From positions 1,798,001 through 1,862,000 of the forward strand of contig NZ_CP060010.1 of assembly GCF_017798205.1 (NCBI RefSeq): a stretch of DNA of 64,000 nucleotides, read 5' to 3'. This DNA comes from Cognatishimia activa (GTDB taxonomy: Bacteria; Pseudomonadota; Alphaproteobacteria; Rhodobacterales; Rhodobacteraceae). The position numbers and the translations under genes were made by a program. Below the pieces are notes generated by a model. That model was given only the letters and a program-made list of their open reading frames with translations, was not told the origin of the DNA and made no database searches. Position 1 is the stretch's first letter, and each line of letters starts with the position of its first letter. Of this stretch, positions 42,038 to 51,191 are shown piece after piece.

Positions 42038-43728
42038 TGGCACTCGCCGAACAGATAAGCGTGGGACGCATGTCGCAAGGTCGCGAGGGGGAAGTCGTTC
42101 TCGGGGACGACTGGGTGGCCCCTGAAGCAACGGTCGAAAAGGAAATGCGCGGACGTCGTGAGCGTCGGCGTATTCTGCCGTTGAGCCGCTCGCCGCTGAC
42201 GCGCAAAATCATCACGTTTAATCTGATCGCCTTGGTGATGCTGCTTGCGGGCGTTCTGTATCTGAATTCTGCGCGCGACAATTTCGTTGAAGAACGCAAG
42301 GCGAGCCTCGCCAGCGGTGCCTCTTTGATATCCGGAGCATTGCAGGTTCAAATGCCCTCTGGCGCGCCAGTCAATCTGGTGACTGGGGATGGCGTTGATG
42401 TGGCCGGAACGCTCGACAAAATGGACCTGCGCGCGGGTGTACAAGTCTTTGTGGTGGATACATCCGGCAATCTGATCGCTGCGAAAGAAGGACCTATGGG
42501 TGTCGCCAGTGATGATGCCCCAGCGACCCCCTTGACCGACGCGATTGCCTGGGTTTGGGCGCAGGTCGCTGGCGACGATGCGGCGCTTGCCACAGCCTCA
42601 AACCTAGACGAGCTGGCAATTTCATTTGCCGAAAGCGGAAATGCTCTGGCGACCCTGACCGCAGATAACGGCGAAAGCGTTTATGCGGCCTCAGCCCTTT
42701 TGCAACAAAACGGGACTGAATTGGGCACGGTCGTCATGACCAGCGCCGTTGGCGAAGTGGATCAGATCGTGCGTGGCCAGCGCGAACTGGTGTTGCAGAT
42801 GTTCCTGATTGCGACGTTGGTTTCAATTGGCCTTTCCATGGTTCTGGCCTCTACGATCTCTAACCCGATCAGCGATTTGGCCGCCGCAGCCGAGATTGGT
42901 CGTGACAAAGACGCGCGCAAAAAGGCCAATCCGGGTCGCGTGCGTATACCAGATCTGACAGCGCGCCCTGATGAAATTGGCCGCCTGAGTGGTGCTTTGC
43001 GTGGCATGGTGAGTGCGCTTTACGAGCGGATCGATGGCAACGAACAATTCGCAGCCGATGTCGCCCACGAGATCAAGAACCCTCTGGCGAGCCTACGCTC
43101 TGCCGTTGGCTCATTGCGTATGGTGAAACGCGATGACCATCGCGAGAAACTGTTGAATGTGATCGACCACGACGTGCGCCGTTTGGATCGTCTGGTCAGC
43201 GATATTTCCAATGCGTCTCGTCTGGATGCAGAGTTGGTTAAGGAAGAAGAAGAAGCCTTTAATCTGCTCGAAATGATCGACAATCTTGGTCAATATCTGG
43301 GAGAGGATGCCAAGGGAAAAGGCATCGACTTTATTTCTGATCTTCCGCGTGAACCTATTGAAATCAACGGGCTAGAGGCGCGCTTGGCGCAGGTGTTTGT
43401 CAATCTGATCACCAATGCCATCAGCTTCTGCGAAGACGGCGACGCGATCCGGGTCTGGGCACGCCAACGTCAGAACCGCGTGTTGGTTGTTGTCGAAGAC
43501 ACGGGGCCGGGTATTCCAGAGGAAGCGCTGGGTAAGATCTTTAATCGCTTCTATTCGCAACGTCCGGCCGATGATTTCGGAAATAACTCTGGCCTCGGTC
43601 TGGCGATTTCCAAGCAAATCGTCGAGGCGCATGGTGGCGTGATCTGGGCTGAAAATATTCGCCCAACCGACGCCGATATTACGTCAGAGCCTTTGGGCGC
43701 ACGTTTTGTTGTCGGTCTACCCGTCTAA
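42037..43728 (+). CDS. chvG: Sensor histidine kinase ChvG
   Basis: A 563-residue membrane histidine kinase. One transmembrane helix is at about 66-86 (LTRKIITFNLIALVMLLAGV), a periplasmic ChvG-type sensor follows to about residue 250, and a second helix is at MFLIATLVSIGLSMVLASTI. HAMP then leads to the phospho-histidine box DVAHEIKNPLASLRSAVGSL. The ATPase has NLITNAISFCEDG, the VEDTGPGIPEEAL loop and SGLGLAISKQIVEAHGG. It partners ChvI (TAATG overlap). The block chvI-chvG-hprK-rapZ-EIIA-HPr is conserved in alphaproteobacteria and ties envelope sensing to the PTS. Confidence 0.94.
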   Translation: MALAEQISVGRMSQGREGEVVLGDDWVAPEATVEKEMRGRRERRRILPLSRSPLTRKIITFNLIALVMLLAGVLYLNSARDNFVEERKASLASGASLISGALQVQMPSGAPVNLVTGDGVDVAGTLDKMDLRAGVQVFVVDTSGNLIAAKEGPMGVASDDAPATPLTDAIAWVWAQVAGDDAALATASNLDELAISFAESGNALATLTADNGESVYAASALLQQNGTELGTVVMTSAVGEVDQIVRGQRELVLQMFLIATLVSIGLSMVLASTISNPISDLAAAAEIGRDKDARKKANPGRVRIPDLTARPDEIGRLSGALRGMVSALYERIDGNEQFAADVAHEIKNPLASLRSAVGSLRMVKRDDHREKLLNVIDHDVRRLDRLVSDISNASRLDAELVKEEEEAFNLLEMIDNLGQYLGEDAKGKGIDFISDLPREPIEINGLEARLAQVFVNLITNAISFCEDGDAIRVWARQRQNRVLVVVEDTGPGIPEEALGKIFNRFYSQRPADDFGNNSGLGLAISKQIVEAHGGVIWAENIRPTDADITSEPLGARFVVGLPV

Positions 43729-43733
43729 ACTTC

Positions 43734-44189
43734 ATGCCCGGTGACGATCTTTCCGACGCCGGGCCTTTGCCTCAAACCATTCTTCACGCCAGCTGCGTTG
43801 CCGCCCATGGCAAGGCCGTTTTGATCCTCGGCGCCTCCAGCGCTGGAAAATCCGCGCTGGCCTTGGACCTCATGAGCCGCGGCGCAGAGCTGGTTTCAGA
43901 TGACCGTACGCAGCTAACATTACGAGCGGATCACCTTGAGGCGGACGCAGTGAAGACCATCGCCGGCTTCATAGAAGCGCGGGGCGTTGGTATCCTAAGG
44001 GCAACGCCCAAAGGGCCCATGCCCCTTGCTTTGGCCATTGATTTAGACAAAGAAGAAACGACGAGACTGCCAAAACACTACACATTTACGCGATTTGGGG
44101 TCACAGTACCCTTGTTGTACCGAGTTCCGTATCCACATTTTGCACCTGCAATCCTGCAGTTTCTCAAGGCTGGGCGAGGTCATCTATGA
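43734..44189 (+). CDS. hprK: HPr kinase/phosphorylase, short alphaproteobacterial type
   Basis: A 151-residue protein that matches only the catalytic half of Bacillus HprK, as is normal in alphaproteobacteria. The P-loop is LILGASSAGKSALALDLMSR near residues 31-50, followed by GAELVSDDRTQLTLRADHL and the GFIEARGVGIL loop. It phosphorylates HPr on a serine; the HPr gene downstream has that serine (S49). It begins five bases after chvG and overlaps rapZ by four bases. Confidence 0.93.
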   Translation: MPGDDLSDAGPLPQTILHASCVAAHGKAVLILGASSAGKSALALDLMSRGAELVSDDRTQLTLRADHLEADAVKTIAGFIEARGVGILRATPKGPMPLALAIDLDKEETTRLPKHYTFTRFGVTVPLLYRVPYPHFAPAILQFLKAGRGHL

Positions 44190-45085
44190 CCCTGAACTTC
44201 ACCAAAACTCCGCATCGCGTTGTGCTTGTCACAGGGCCGTCGGGCGCTGGTCGATCTTCTGCGATCAAGGTGCTTGAGGACCTCGGCTTTGAAACCATAG
44301 ACAATTTGCCGATCCGCTGGGTGACGCCATTGCTGGCTGGGCAAAAACTTACGCGCCCGCTGGCCCTATGTCTTGATACCCGAAATCGTGATTTCTCGAC
44401 TCAAGCGCTTTTGGATTTGCTCGACCAACTCGAGGAACATGACCCGGAGCTCCTTTACCTAGACTGTGCGCGGTTCGTATTGCAGCGCCGCTACAGTGAA
44501 ACCCGACGCCGCCACCCCTTGGCCCCACAAGAAGAAGCCATCGTTGGGATCGACCGGGAATGTGATCTTTTGTCTCCGATCCGGGGCCGCGCGGATACAC
44601 TGATCGACACATCTGAACTGTCAGTTCATGGGTTGCGCGAACGTCTTGAGGCGCGCTTTGCAGCGCATGGCAAGATGCCTCTAGCAGTGACGTTGACCAG
44701 TTTCAGCTACAAGCGCGGCTTGCCTCAGGGCGCAGATCTTGTGCATGACTGTCGGTTCCTCAAGAACCCATATTGGGACGAAACCCTGAGGGCACTGAAC
44801 GGACGCGACTCAGCCGTCGGCGAATATATTTCACAGGATTCTCATTTTGATGAATTCTTTGAGAAACTCACTGACACCACGCTTTTCCTCCTGCCTGCTT
44901 ATCAAAAAGAGGGAAAAGCCCACCTTTGCATCGCCATCGGGTGTACCGGCGGGCAACACCGTTCGGTTTTTGTGACGGAAAAACTGGCGCAGGCCCTTGC
45001 AGAGCATAACTGGCAAGTGTCAATTAGGCATCGCGAACTGGATCGGACGCACTCACCCGACTCCAAGTCCGCAACCGGCCTGTAG
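44186..45085 (+). CDS. rapZ: RNase adapter protein RapZ (P-loop)
   Basis: A 299-residue protein. The Walker A loop is VTGPSGAGRSSAIKVLEDLG near residues 14-33, with FETIDNLPIRWVTPLL next. The C-terminal domain includes VTLTSFSYKRGLPQGADLVH, CRFLKNPYWDETLR and the IAIGCTGGQHRSVFVTEKLA segment. RapZ senses glucosamine 6-phosphate and controls RNase E action in enteric bacteria; the alphaproteobacterial role is less clear. Its overlap with hprK and closeness to the PTS genes are conserved features. Confidence 0.95.
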   Translation: MTLNFTKTPHRVVLVTGPSGAGRSSAIKVLEDLGFETIDNLPIRWVTPLLAGQKLTRPLALCLDTRNRDFSTQALLDLLDQLEEHDPELLYLDCARFVLQRRYSETRRRHPLAPQEEAIVGIDRECDLLSPIRGRADTLIDTSELSVHGLRERLEARFAAHGKMPLAVTLTSFSYKRGLPQGADLVHDCRFLKNPYWDETLRALNGRDSAVGEYISQDSHFDEFFEKLTDTTLFLLPAYQKEGKAHLCIAIGCTGGQHRSVFVTEKLAQALAEHNWQVSIRHRELDRTHSPDSKSATGL

Positions 45086-45100
45086 CGGAGAAGCAAAAGC

Positions 45101-45493
45101 GTGATTGGAATAGTCATCGTGGCGCATGGAGGATTGGCGAGAGAGTATCTCGCAGCAATCGAACATGTGGTTGGTCAACAGGCCGGCATCCGCGCGATTA
45201 CGATTCAGGCCGAGGATGATCGTTCAGCCAAACAGATCGAGATCTGCGATGCGGCGGAGTCCGTGGACGAAGGGCAGGGTGTTGTTCTGGTGACCGACAT
45301 GTTCGGAGGGTCTCCGAGCAACCTTAGCCTGCAGGCCTGTCGCCCCGTGAACCGACGCATTCTTTACGGTGCGAATCTGCCTATGTTGATCAAACTGGCC
45401 AAATCCCGCCGGTTGCCTCTGGCGGATGCAGTGGACCGTGCTTTGGCGGCAGGGCGCAAGTATATTGACAGCAAGAATATGTCAGCTGGCTAA
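45101..45493 (+). CDS. PTS mannose-type EIIA component
   Basis: A 130-residue EIIA-Man domain protein. The phosphorylated histidine is H9 in IVIVAHGGLAREYLAAIEHV. VLVTDMFGGSPSNLSLQAC near 64-82 is the family signature. Without any sugar permease nearby, this belongs to a regulatory PTS, passing phosphate from HPr to control functions. The start is GTG at 45101, 15 bases after rapZ, with GGAG upstream. HPr follows 26 bases later. Confidence 0.92.
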   Translation: MIGIVIVAHGGLAREYLAAIEHVVGQQAGIRAITIQAEDDRSAKQIEICDAAESVDEGQGVVLVTDMFGGSPSNLSLQACRPVNRRILYGANLPMLIKLAKSRRLPLADAVDRALAAGRKYIDSKNMSAG

Positions 45494-45519
45494 AATAAGC
45501 GGCGACTATAAGGGACAGA

Positions 45520-45798
45520 ATGGCGGACGCAACTTCTCGGACACTGACGATTGTCAACGAAAAGGGCTTGCACGCACGCGCGTCGGCGAAGCTGGTCGAG
45601 CTGGTCGAAGGCTTTGATGCCGCGGCCGAAGTCAGTAAAGATGGCTTGAGTGCTGGGGGCGACAGTATTATGGGGCTTCTGATGCTGGCGGCCTCTAAGG
45701 GGACCACCATCGACGTGGAAACTAATGGGCCTGAGGCACTCGCCTTGGCAGATGCGATCGAAGCCTTGGTCGCGGACAAATTCGGAGAAGGGTTCTAG
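45520..45798 (+). CDS. ptsH: Phosphocarrier protein HPr
   Basis: A 92-residue HPr. The phosphorylated histidine is H18 in VNEKGLHARASAKLVEL, and the regulatory serine is S49 in AGGDSIMGLLMLAASKG, the site used by HprK. It transfers phosphate from enzyme I to the EIIA upstream. No enzyme I gene is in the window, so the system must be completed elsewhere. Last of the chvI-to-HPr block. Confidence 0.95.
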   Translation: MADATSRTLTIVNEKGLHARASAKLVELVEGFDAAAEVSKDGLSAGGDSIMGLLMLAASKGTTIDVETNGPEALALADAIEALVADKFGEGF

Positions 45799-45836
45799 CG
45801 GCCAATAGGCCGCTGGATCTGTGTGGGGACGGACGC

Positions 45837-46712
45837 TTGCTGGATAAGACCTCTGAGATCAAAGTCGCATCGGACGACAATACCATCGAGGTCTATGACC
45901 GTCGCACGCTGACCTATGCGAACTCTTTTGATGATCCGTGGACGTCCACAGCGATCCGCGTGATTGAGTGGTTCACGGGCAAAATCACCATCCTGCGCAT
46001 GGTGCGCCGCTTTGAACGTCAGAACGGCAATCATCGCGGGCAAAGGTTCTGGAAGGGTGCTCTTGATGTGATGGGCATCGACCTGACCACGCCTAATGAG
46101 CAACTGGCGAATATCCCCAAAGAAGGCCCCGTTGTCGTGGTTGCGAACCACCCGCATGGCATGGTCGATGGGATGATCTTGGCGGAACTGATCGGCCGTG
46201 TGCGTGAAGACTACCGCATCCTGACTCGCTCGGTTTTGACAGGCTTGGATGAAACCGCGACCTCTTTCATGATCCCGGTGCCGTTTCCTCACGATCCGGA
46301 AGCGCAACGCAAGATGGTTGAGATGCGCGCGGCGGCTATGGCTTACCTCAAAGACGGCGGCGTCGTGGCCCTTTTCCCATCTGGCGTTGTGTCGTCGTCC
46401 GACACAGCTTTTGGCCCTGTCATTGAACGAGAGTGGAATGTCTTTACCGCGCAGCTCATTCGCCGCTCTGGCGCGCGGGTTGTGCCGATCTTCTTCCCGG
46501 GTGCAAATTCGCGCTGGTATCAGGTCGCCAATCGGGTCTCTGCGATTCTGCGACAGGGCCTGTTGCTGCATGAGATCGTGAAAGCCTGCAACAAGCCTCA
46601 AAGCCCGGTCATCGGTCCCGTTCTAACAGACGAGGAAATGGAGCCGCTCCACAGCAACCCGCGCGGTTTCATGAGCTGGCTGCGCGACCATACGCTTGGC
46701 CTCGGCAAATAA
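45837..46712 (+). CDS. Lysophospholipid acyltransferase family protein (PlsC-like)
   Basis: A 291-residue glycerolipid acyltransferase-fold protein. The active-site block is VVVANHPHGMVDGMILAELI near residues 101-120, with the histidine and aspartate of a variant NHP-type motif (spacing differs from the classical HX4D). GVVALFPSGVVSSSDTAFG gives the second motif and GARVVPIFFPGANSRWYQ the third. It probably acylates a lyso-lipid at the membrane. The start is a TTG at 45837 after GGGGACGGA; no ATG lies near. It follows the HPr gene and ends before a convergent hbdA. Confidence 0.82.
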   Translation: MLDKTSEIKVASDDNTIEVYDRRTLTYANSFDDPWTSTAIRVIEWFTGKITILRMVRRFERQNGNHRGQRFWKGALDVMGIDLTTPNEQLANIPKEGPVVVVANHPHGMVDGMILAELIGRVREDYRILTRSVLTGLDETATSFMIPVPFPHDPEAQRKMVEMRAAAMAYLKDGGVVALFPSGVVSSSDTAFGPVIEREWNVFTAQLIRRSGARVVPIFFPGANSRWYQVANRVSAILRQGLLLHEIVKACNKPQSPVIGPVLTDEEMEPLHSNPRGFMSWLRDHTLGLGK

Positions 46713-46716
46713 GCCG

Positions 46717-46740
46717 TTTCATCTTGCTTTAAGTACTCTT
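46717..46740. repeat. Dispersed intergenic element, copy 4 (single arm)
   Basis: TTTCATCTTGCTTTAAGTAC corresponds to the right arm of the element at 1622-1681. It begins four bases after the acyltransferase stop. Further right, AAAAGCTCGAGGAGCTTTT (46758-46776) forms a separate hairpin in the same convergent gap. Confidence 0.45.
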
Positions 46741-46814
46741 GGGTGAGACCCGTCATACAAAAGCTCGAGGAGCTTTTGAGGGTCGAACGGGCGGCGCCCA
46801 GGCCTTAGGGCAAG

Positions 46815-46827
46815 GGGGCAAAGCCCC
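46815..46827 (-). repeat. GGGGCTTTGCCCC stem-loop fused to the hbdA stop
   Basis: On the hbdA strand the sequence reads TTAAGAGGGGCTTTGCCCCC, with the hbdA TAA stop included. It matches the element at the thiX stop (38392-38404) in all but one of those 20 positions. Confidence 0.5.
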
Positions 46828-46829
46828 TC

Positions 46830-47705
46830 TTAACGTGTCGGAACCGGAACCTCGCCACGGTAGTCATAAAACCCGCGCTTGGATTTACGACCCAACCACC
46901 CAGCCTCGACGTATTTCGTCAACAGAGGGCACGGGCGGTATTTAGTGTCGGCCAATCCGTCGTGAAGCACATTCATGATGGCGAGACAGGTGTCCAGGCC
47001 AATGAAATCCGCCAGTTCCAGCGGTCCCATCGGGTGGTTCGCACCCAGCTTCATCGCCGCATCAATGGAGGCCACGTTGCCCACGCCTTCATAAAGCGTA
47101 TAACAGGCCTCGTTGATCATCGGGATCAGAATGCGGTTCACGATAAAGGCCGGGAAATCTTCGGCGGAGGCTGCGGTTTTATCCAGAGCGTTTACGATCC
47201 CCAGACAGGTCTGATAGGTCGCATCATCGGTCGCAATGCCTCGGATCAATTCGACGAGCTTCATCAAAGGCACCGGGTTCATGAAATGGAAACCCATGAA
47301 TTTCTCAGGCCGGTCTGTGCGGCTTGCAAGGCGGGTGATGGAAATCGAAGAGGTGTTGGACGTCAGAATAGTCTCGGGCTTTAGATGCGGCACCAAGCCT
47401 TCAAAGATCTTGTACTTGATTTCTTCGTTCTCGGTGGCGGCTTCGATGACCAGATCGGTCTGCCCGACCTCAACCACGTCTTGCGAGGTTTTGATGCGAC
47501 CCAAAGCGTTTTGCATATTGTCGGCGGTGATCAAATCACGGCTCACCTGACGTGCCATATTCTTGTCGATCCGCGCTACGGCGGCTTCAAGAGCCTCAGC
47601 GGAGATATCATTCAGCACCACATCATAGCCCGCCAAAGCCATCACATGCGCAATCCCGTTGCCCATCTGACCTGCGCCAATGATGCCGACTGATGCCACA
47701 CTCAT
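46830..47705 (-). CDS. hbdA: 3-hydroxybutyryl-CoA dehydrogenase
   Basis: A 291-residue NAD-dependent enzyme. The NAD fold is VGIIGAGQMGNGIAHVMALA at residues 5-24. The catalytic histidine lies in FMGFHFMNPVPLMKLVELIR, and the C-terminal dimer domain has GPLELADFIGLDTCLAIM. It oxidises 3-hydroxybutyryl-CoA in butyrate, polyhydroxybutyrate or ethylmalonyl-CoA-linked carbon flow. The start at 47705 drops 15 non-conserved residues. In Rhodobacterales it is commonly near etfAB, as here (etfA ends about 1 kb away, with one convergent gene between). Confidence 0.93.
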   Translation of the reverse strand: MSVASVGIIGAGQMGNGIAHVMALAGYDVVLNDISAEALEAAVARIDKNMARQVSRDLITADNMQNALGRIKTSQDVVEVGQTDLVIEAATENEEIKYKIFEGLVPHLKPETILTSNTSSISITRLASRTDRPEKFMGFHFMNPVPLMKLVELIRGIATDDATYQTCLGIVNALDKTAASAEDFPAFIVNRILIPMINEACYTLYEGVGNVASIDAAMKLGANHPMGPLELADFIGLDTCLAIMNVLHDGLADTKYRPCPLLTKYVEAGWLGRKSKRGFYDYRGEVPVPTR

Positions 47706-47861
47706 GCTGGAATACCCCTTCGCCTGTGAGGCGACTTTACGCATAGGCAAGAGCTGGCTGCAAGGGGCGGAGATGTCAAAAAACCGAGTCGAATTGTCCC
47801 CTTAGCAAATTGCTAACAGGAATCACGCAGAGTGACCGATGGGTGAGAAATTGGGGGTAAT

Positions 47862-48707
47862 ATGTCGTTTCATCATTCGGTTCAAAGATCGCTAAACTAT
47901 GATCCCGTGCGCTACGGGACGTCTCGCATTTCGTTTCGGGGGCCTAAGAAGGACCTATCAGGGCGCTATGTGGCCTTTCTGGGGGGCTCGGAAACCTATG
48001 GGAAGTTCATTCAAGATCCCTTTCCCGATCTTGTCGAACGTGCCTTGGGGATGACCTGTGTCAATCTTGGCTATATGAACGCGGGCGTGGATGCCTTTAT
48101 CCACGAGGCCGAAGTGCTGTCCCTTGCAGCAGGTGCCGAAATCACAGTCATTCAGCTGATGGGCGCGCAGAATATGTCCAACCGGCTTTATCGCGTGCAT
48201 CCGCGTCGCAATGATCGGTTTCTAACCGCCTCTTCGATGATGAAGTCCGTGTTCCGCGAGGTGGACTTCACCGAGTATAACTTCACGCGCCATATGCTGC
48301 AGGACATCGCGGCACAGGCCAGCGACCGGTTTTCCTTTGTCACCGGAGAGCTGCGCACCGCCTGGAGCGCGCGCATGCTGCAATTGCTGGACGCTTTGCC
48401 GAGCAAGAAAGTTCTTCTGTGGTTTTCTGACCATCGCCCTCCCAAAGAGTCTCAGATATTGCCGGGCAAAGACCCGTGGTTTGTGGATAAAGGCATGATC
48501 GACCGGTTGCGGGATCATGTGGATGGGATCGTCGAAGTACGCGTCACAAAGAAGGCACTGGAACAGGGCAGCAAGGGCAAACACTTCAGCCCGGTGGAAT
48601 GGTCGGCGGCCCAGCACATGTTCGGCCCTATGGCCCATGCCGAGGCTGCCAAGGCTTTAGTAGAAACTTTGAAACCCATGATTTCAAAAAAGAACAGGCC
48701 CCTCTGA
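47862..48707 (+). CDS. DUF6473 family protein
   Basis: A 281-residue protein without signal peptide. It has FLGGSETYGKFIQDPFPDL near residue 38, NLGYMNAGVDAFIHEAEVL and VIQLMGAQNMSNRLYRVHPR, a pattern I associate with DUF6473, a family of Rhodobacterales with no known function. The GGSETYG and GAQNMSNRLY segments suggest an SGNH-like or sugar-modifying fold, but I cannot confirm that. It is alone between hbdA and etfA, divergent from the former and convergent with the latter. The stop lies inside the etfA terminator hairpin. Confidence 0.7.
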   Translation: MSFHHSVQRSLNYDPVRYGTSRISFRGPKKDLSGRYVAFLGGSETYGKFIQDPFPDLVERALGMTCVNLGYMNAGVDAFIHEAEVLSLAAGAEITVIQLMGAQNMSNRLYRVHPRRNDRFLTASSMMKSVFREVDFTEYNFTRHMLQDIAAQASDRFSFVTGELRTAWSARMLQLLDALPSKKVLLWFSDHRPPKESQILPGKDPWFVDKGMIDRLRDHVDGIVEVRVTKKALEQGSKGKHFSPVEWSAAQHMFGPMAHAEAAKALVETLKPMISKKNRPL

Positions 48708-48716
48708 GGGGGCCTG
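48685..48716 (-). terminator. Intrinsic terminator of the etfBA transcript
   Basis: CAGGCCCC (48695-48702) pairs with GGGGCCTG (48709-48716). On the minus strand the stem is followed by TTCTTTTTT, so it terminates etfA. It overlaps the 3' end of the convergent DUF6473 gene. Confidence 0.85.
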
Positions 48717-48740
48717 CCAAATCATGGTATCGCGGATCGC

Positions 48741-49670
48741 TTAGCCGAGTTTCTCGGTCAGCTCTGGAACGGCTGCAAAGAGGTCAGCCACCAGACCGAA
48801 GTCAGCCACCTGGAAGATCGGTGCTTCTTCGTCTTTGTTGATCGCAACGATGATCTTGGAGTCTTTCATGCCCGCAAGGTGCTGGATCGCGCCCGAGATG
48901 CCGACAGCGACATATAGCTCAGGAGCAACAACCTTGCCGGTCTGACCAACCTGCCAGTCGTTTGGCGCAAAGCCAGAGTCAACTGCGGCACGGGACGCGC
49001 CAACAGCAGCACCCAGCTTGTCAGCCAGCGCTTCGATGATGGCGAAGTCTTCTTCCGAGCCAACACCACGGCCACCGGACACAACAACGCCAGCGCTTGT
49101 CAGCTCTGGGCGATCGCTTTCGGCAACCTTGTCTTCAACCCACTCAGACAGACCTGGGTTTTCAGCAGCAGCCAGCGCTTCGACGCCAGCAGAGCCACCT
49201 TCGCCAGCCGCTTCAAACGACGCGGTACGGACGGTGAAGACTTTGGTCGCGTCAGAGGATTTGACCGTCTGGATCGCGTTGCCCGCATAGATCGGGCGTT
49301 CAAACGTGTCGCCGTCGACAACCGCGGTCACATCAGAGATCACCATGACGTCGAGCAGAGCTGCGACGCGTGGCAGGATGTTTTTCGCGGATGCGGTCGC
49401 TGGCGCTGCGATGTGGCTGTAGTCACCTGCGATAGAGGTGATCAGAGCCGCGATTGGTTCCGCCAGACCGTTGCCATAAGAGGCATCGTCTGCGCAAAGA
49501 ACTTTCGCAACACCGTCGATTTTGCCAGCCGCTTCGGCTGCGCCACCGCAGGATGCGCCTGCGCAAAGAACGGTAACATCACCCAGGGACGCCGCTGCTG
49601 CGACGGCTTTGGCGGTTGCGTCTACGGCCAGTTCGCCGCCAACAACTTCTGCAAGTACAAGAACAGCCAT
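48741..49670 (-). CDS. etfA: Electron transfer flavoprotein alpha subunit
   Basis: A 309-residue protein. The C-terminal FAD-binding domain shows the ETF-alpha signature [57 protein letters not shown] and [19 protein letters not shown]. It carries electrons from acyl-CoA dehydrogenases such as mcd to the quinone pool. Its start overlaps the etfB stop by one base (TAATG), and a terminator follows. Confidence 0.97.
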   Translation of the reverse strand: MAVLVLAEVVGGELAVDATAKAVAAAASLGDVTVLCAGASCGGAAEAAGKIDGVAKVLCADDASYGNGLAEPIAALITSIAGDYSHIAAPATASAKNILPRVAALLDVMVISDVTAVVDGDTFERPIYAGNAIQTVKSSDATKVFTVRTASFEAAGEGGSAGVEALAAAENPGLSEWVEDKVAESDRPELTSAGVVVSGGRGVGSEEDFAIIEALADKLGAAVGASRAAVDSGFAPNDWQVGQTGKVVAPELYVAVGISGAIQHLAGMKDSKIIVAINKDEEAPIFQVADFGLVADLFAAVPELTEKLG

Positions 49671-50428
49671 TATACAGCTCCCGCCTCTTTGAGTTTCTCA
49701 ACCAGCTCATCCACAGAGCCAACGATGATTCCAGCAGAGCGCGCTTCTGGCTCAGAGGTTTTGACGATTTCCAAACGTGGGGTCACGTCAACGCCGTAGT
49801 CCGCTGCGGTTTTCTCATCCAGAGGCTTTTTCTTGGCCTTCATGATGTTTGGCAGAGACGCGTAACGTGGCTCGTTCAGACGCAGGTCAGCGGTGACAAT
49901 CGCAGGCATTTTCACAGAGATGGTCTGCAGGCCGCCGTCGATTTCACGGGTGACTTTCGCGCTGTCGCCGTCGATGTCCAGCTCGGACGCGAAGGTCGCC
50001 TGGGACCAGCCCAGCAGAGCAGACAGCATCTGGCCAGTTGCGTTCATATCGTTGTCGATCGCTTGCTTGCCGGCGATGACCAGACCAGGCTGCTCTTCTT
50101 CGACAACTTTCGCGAGGATCTTGGCAACGGCCAGAGGCTCGATGTCTTGGTGTACGTCGTCCGCGGCCACAACCAGGATCGCGCGATCAGCACCCATTGC
50201 AAGGGCGGTGCGCAGGGTTTCCTGAGCTTGTTTCACACCGATGGACACGGCCACGACTTCGTCTGCCTTGCCTGCTTCTTTCAGACGGATCGCCTCTTCG
50301 ACGGCAATCTCGTCGAAAGGGTTCATCGACATCTTAACGTTGGCGAGATCTACACCGCTGCCGTCCGCTTTGACGCGTACTTTCACGTTATAGTCGATCA
50401 CGCGCTTGACAGGTACGAGGACCTTCAT
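49670..50428 (-). CDS. etfB: Electron transfer flavoprotein beta subunit
   Basis: A 252-residue protein. [20 protein letters not shown] is the standard start, followed by [36 protein letters not shown] and the ETF-beta signature [20 protein letters not shown], then [20 protein letters not shown]. It binds AMP and pairs with EtfA. It is first of the etfBA transcript, with AGGAG before the ATG. The 184-base gap upstream holds its promoter; a direct repeat TTTTGC lies there on the etfB strand. Confidence 0.97.
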   Translation of the reverse strand: MKVLVPVKRVIDYNVKVRVKADGSGVDLANVKMSMNPFDEIAVEEAIRLKEAGKADEVVAVSIGVKQAQETLRTALAMGADRAILVVAADDVHQDIEPLAVAKILAKVVEEEQPGLVIAGKQAIDNDMNATGQMLSALLGWSQATFASELDIDGDSAKVTREIDGGLQTISVKMPAIVTADLRLNEPRYASLPNIMKAKKKPLDEKTAADYGVDVTPRLEIVKTSEPEARSAGIIVGSVDELVEKLKEAGAV

Positions 50429-50612
50429 GGGCGATTTACTCCTTAGGTTAACGAGCCAAAAAGACTCGCGGAAAACTCTTTCTCGGCGGTTTTACTCAAA
50501 TGCTGCACCGCAAAACAGTGCAAAATCGTCATGTTTGTATTCCGGAACGTCGCGTTCTTAGGAATCTCTGCGCCAAAGGGGCAAGAATTTCCTAAAGGAA
50601 CCTGACCTTTGG

Positions 50613-51191
50613 TCAGCTCTCGCGTGTGGCGCCAGGCACCCACAAAACATCGTCTTTTCCGTTGTTATTTGCGACGCGGGCGGCCACGAAGAACCAATCA
50701 GACAGGCGATTGAGATAGGTCACGGCATGGGTGTTCACGTCGCTTTCAAGAGCAAGTTCGGTCGCCAAACGTTCGGCACGGCGGGCGACAGTGCGGCAGA
50801 CATGCAAATAGGCCGCCAGCGCAGATCCACCGGGCAGGATGAAGCTGCGCAGGGTTTCCAGATCGGCATTCATCTCGTCGATCTCGGCCTCAAGGCGTTT
50901 GACTTGAGCCTCGATCATGCGCAGGGGTGGGTATTCTGCCTCGGCGTCTTTGGCCATGTCCGGGCGGCACAGGTCTGCGCCCAGATCGAAGAGGTCGTTT
51001 TGGATTAGGGACAGCCGCTTATCCATGGTGCCATCTGCATGCAGACGCGCGACGCCAACATGCGAGTTCAATTCGTCGCTCGTGCCATATGCCGAGACGC
51101 GCGCATCATGTTTGGCAACTCGGTCGCCATTGCCGAGCGCAGTGGTGCCTTTGTCCCCAGTACGGGTGTAGATTTTGCTAAGAACAACCAT
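50613..51191 (-). CDS. cobO: Cob(I)yrinic acid a,c-diamide adenosyltransferase (PduO type)
   Basis: A 192-residue ATP:corrinoid adenosyltransferase. The ATP motif is IYTRTGDKGTTALGNGDRVA near the N-terminus, with a YGTSDELNSHVGVA helix and RRAERLATELA and YLNRLSDWFFVAAR near the end. It attaches the adenosyl group to cobalamin; adenosylcobalamin serves mutases such as those of the ethylmalonyl-CoA pathway. It overlaps the twin-membrane-helix gene by one base (TGATG). The symbol cobO is used loosely; this fold is the PduO type. Confidence 0.92.
   Translation of the reverse strand: MVVLSKIYTRTGDKGTTALGNGDRVAKHDARVSAYGTSDELNSHVGVARLHADGTMDKRLSLIQNDLFDLGADLCRPDMAKDAEAEYPPLRMIEAQVKRLEAEIDEMNADLETLRSFILPGGSALAAYLHVCRTVARRAERLATELALESDVNTHAVTYLNRLSDWFFVAARVANNNGKDDVLWVPGATRES

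Noticed and set aside
49616-50446. 276-codon plus-strand frame opposite etfB
   Set aside because: Antisense to a well-conserved ETF subunit.
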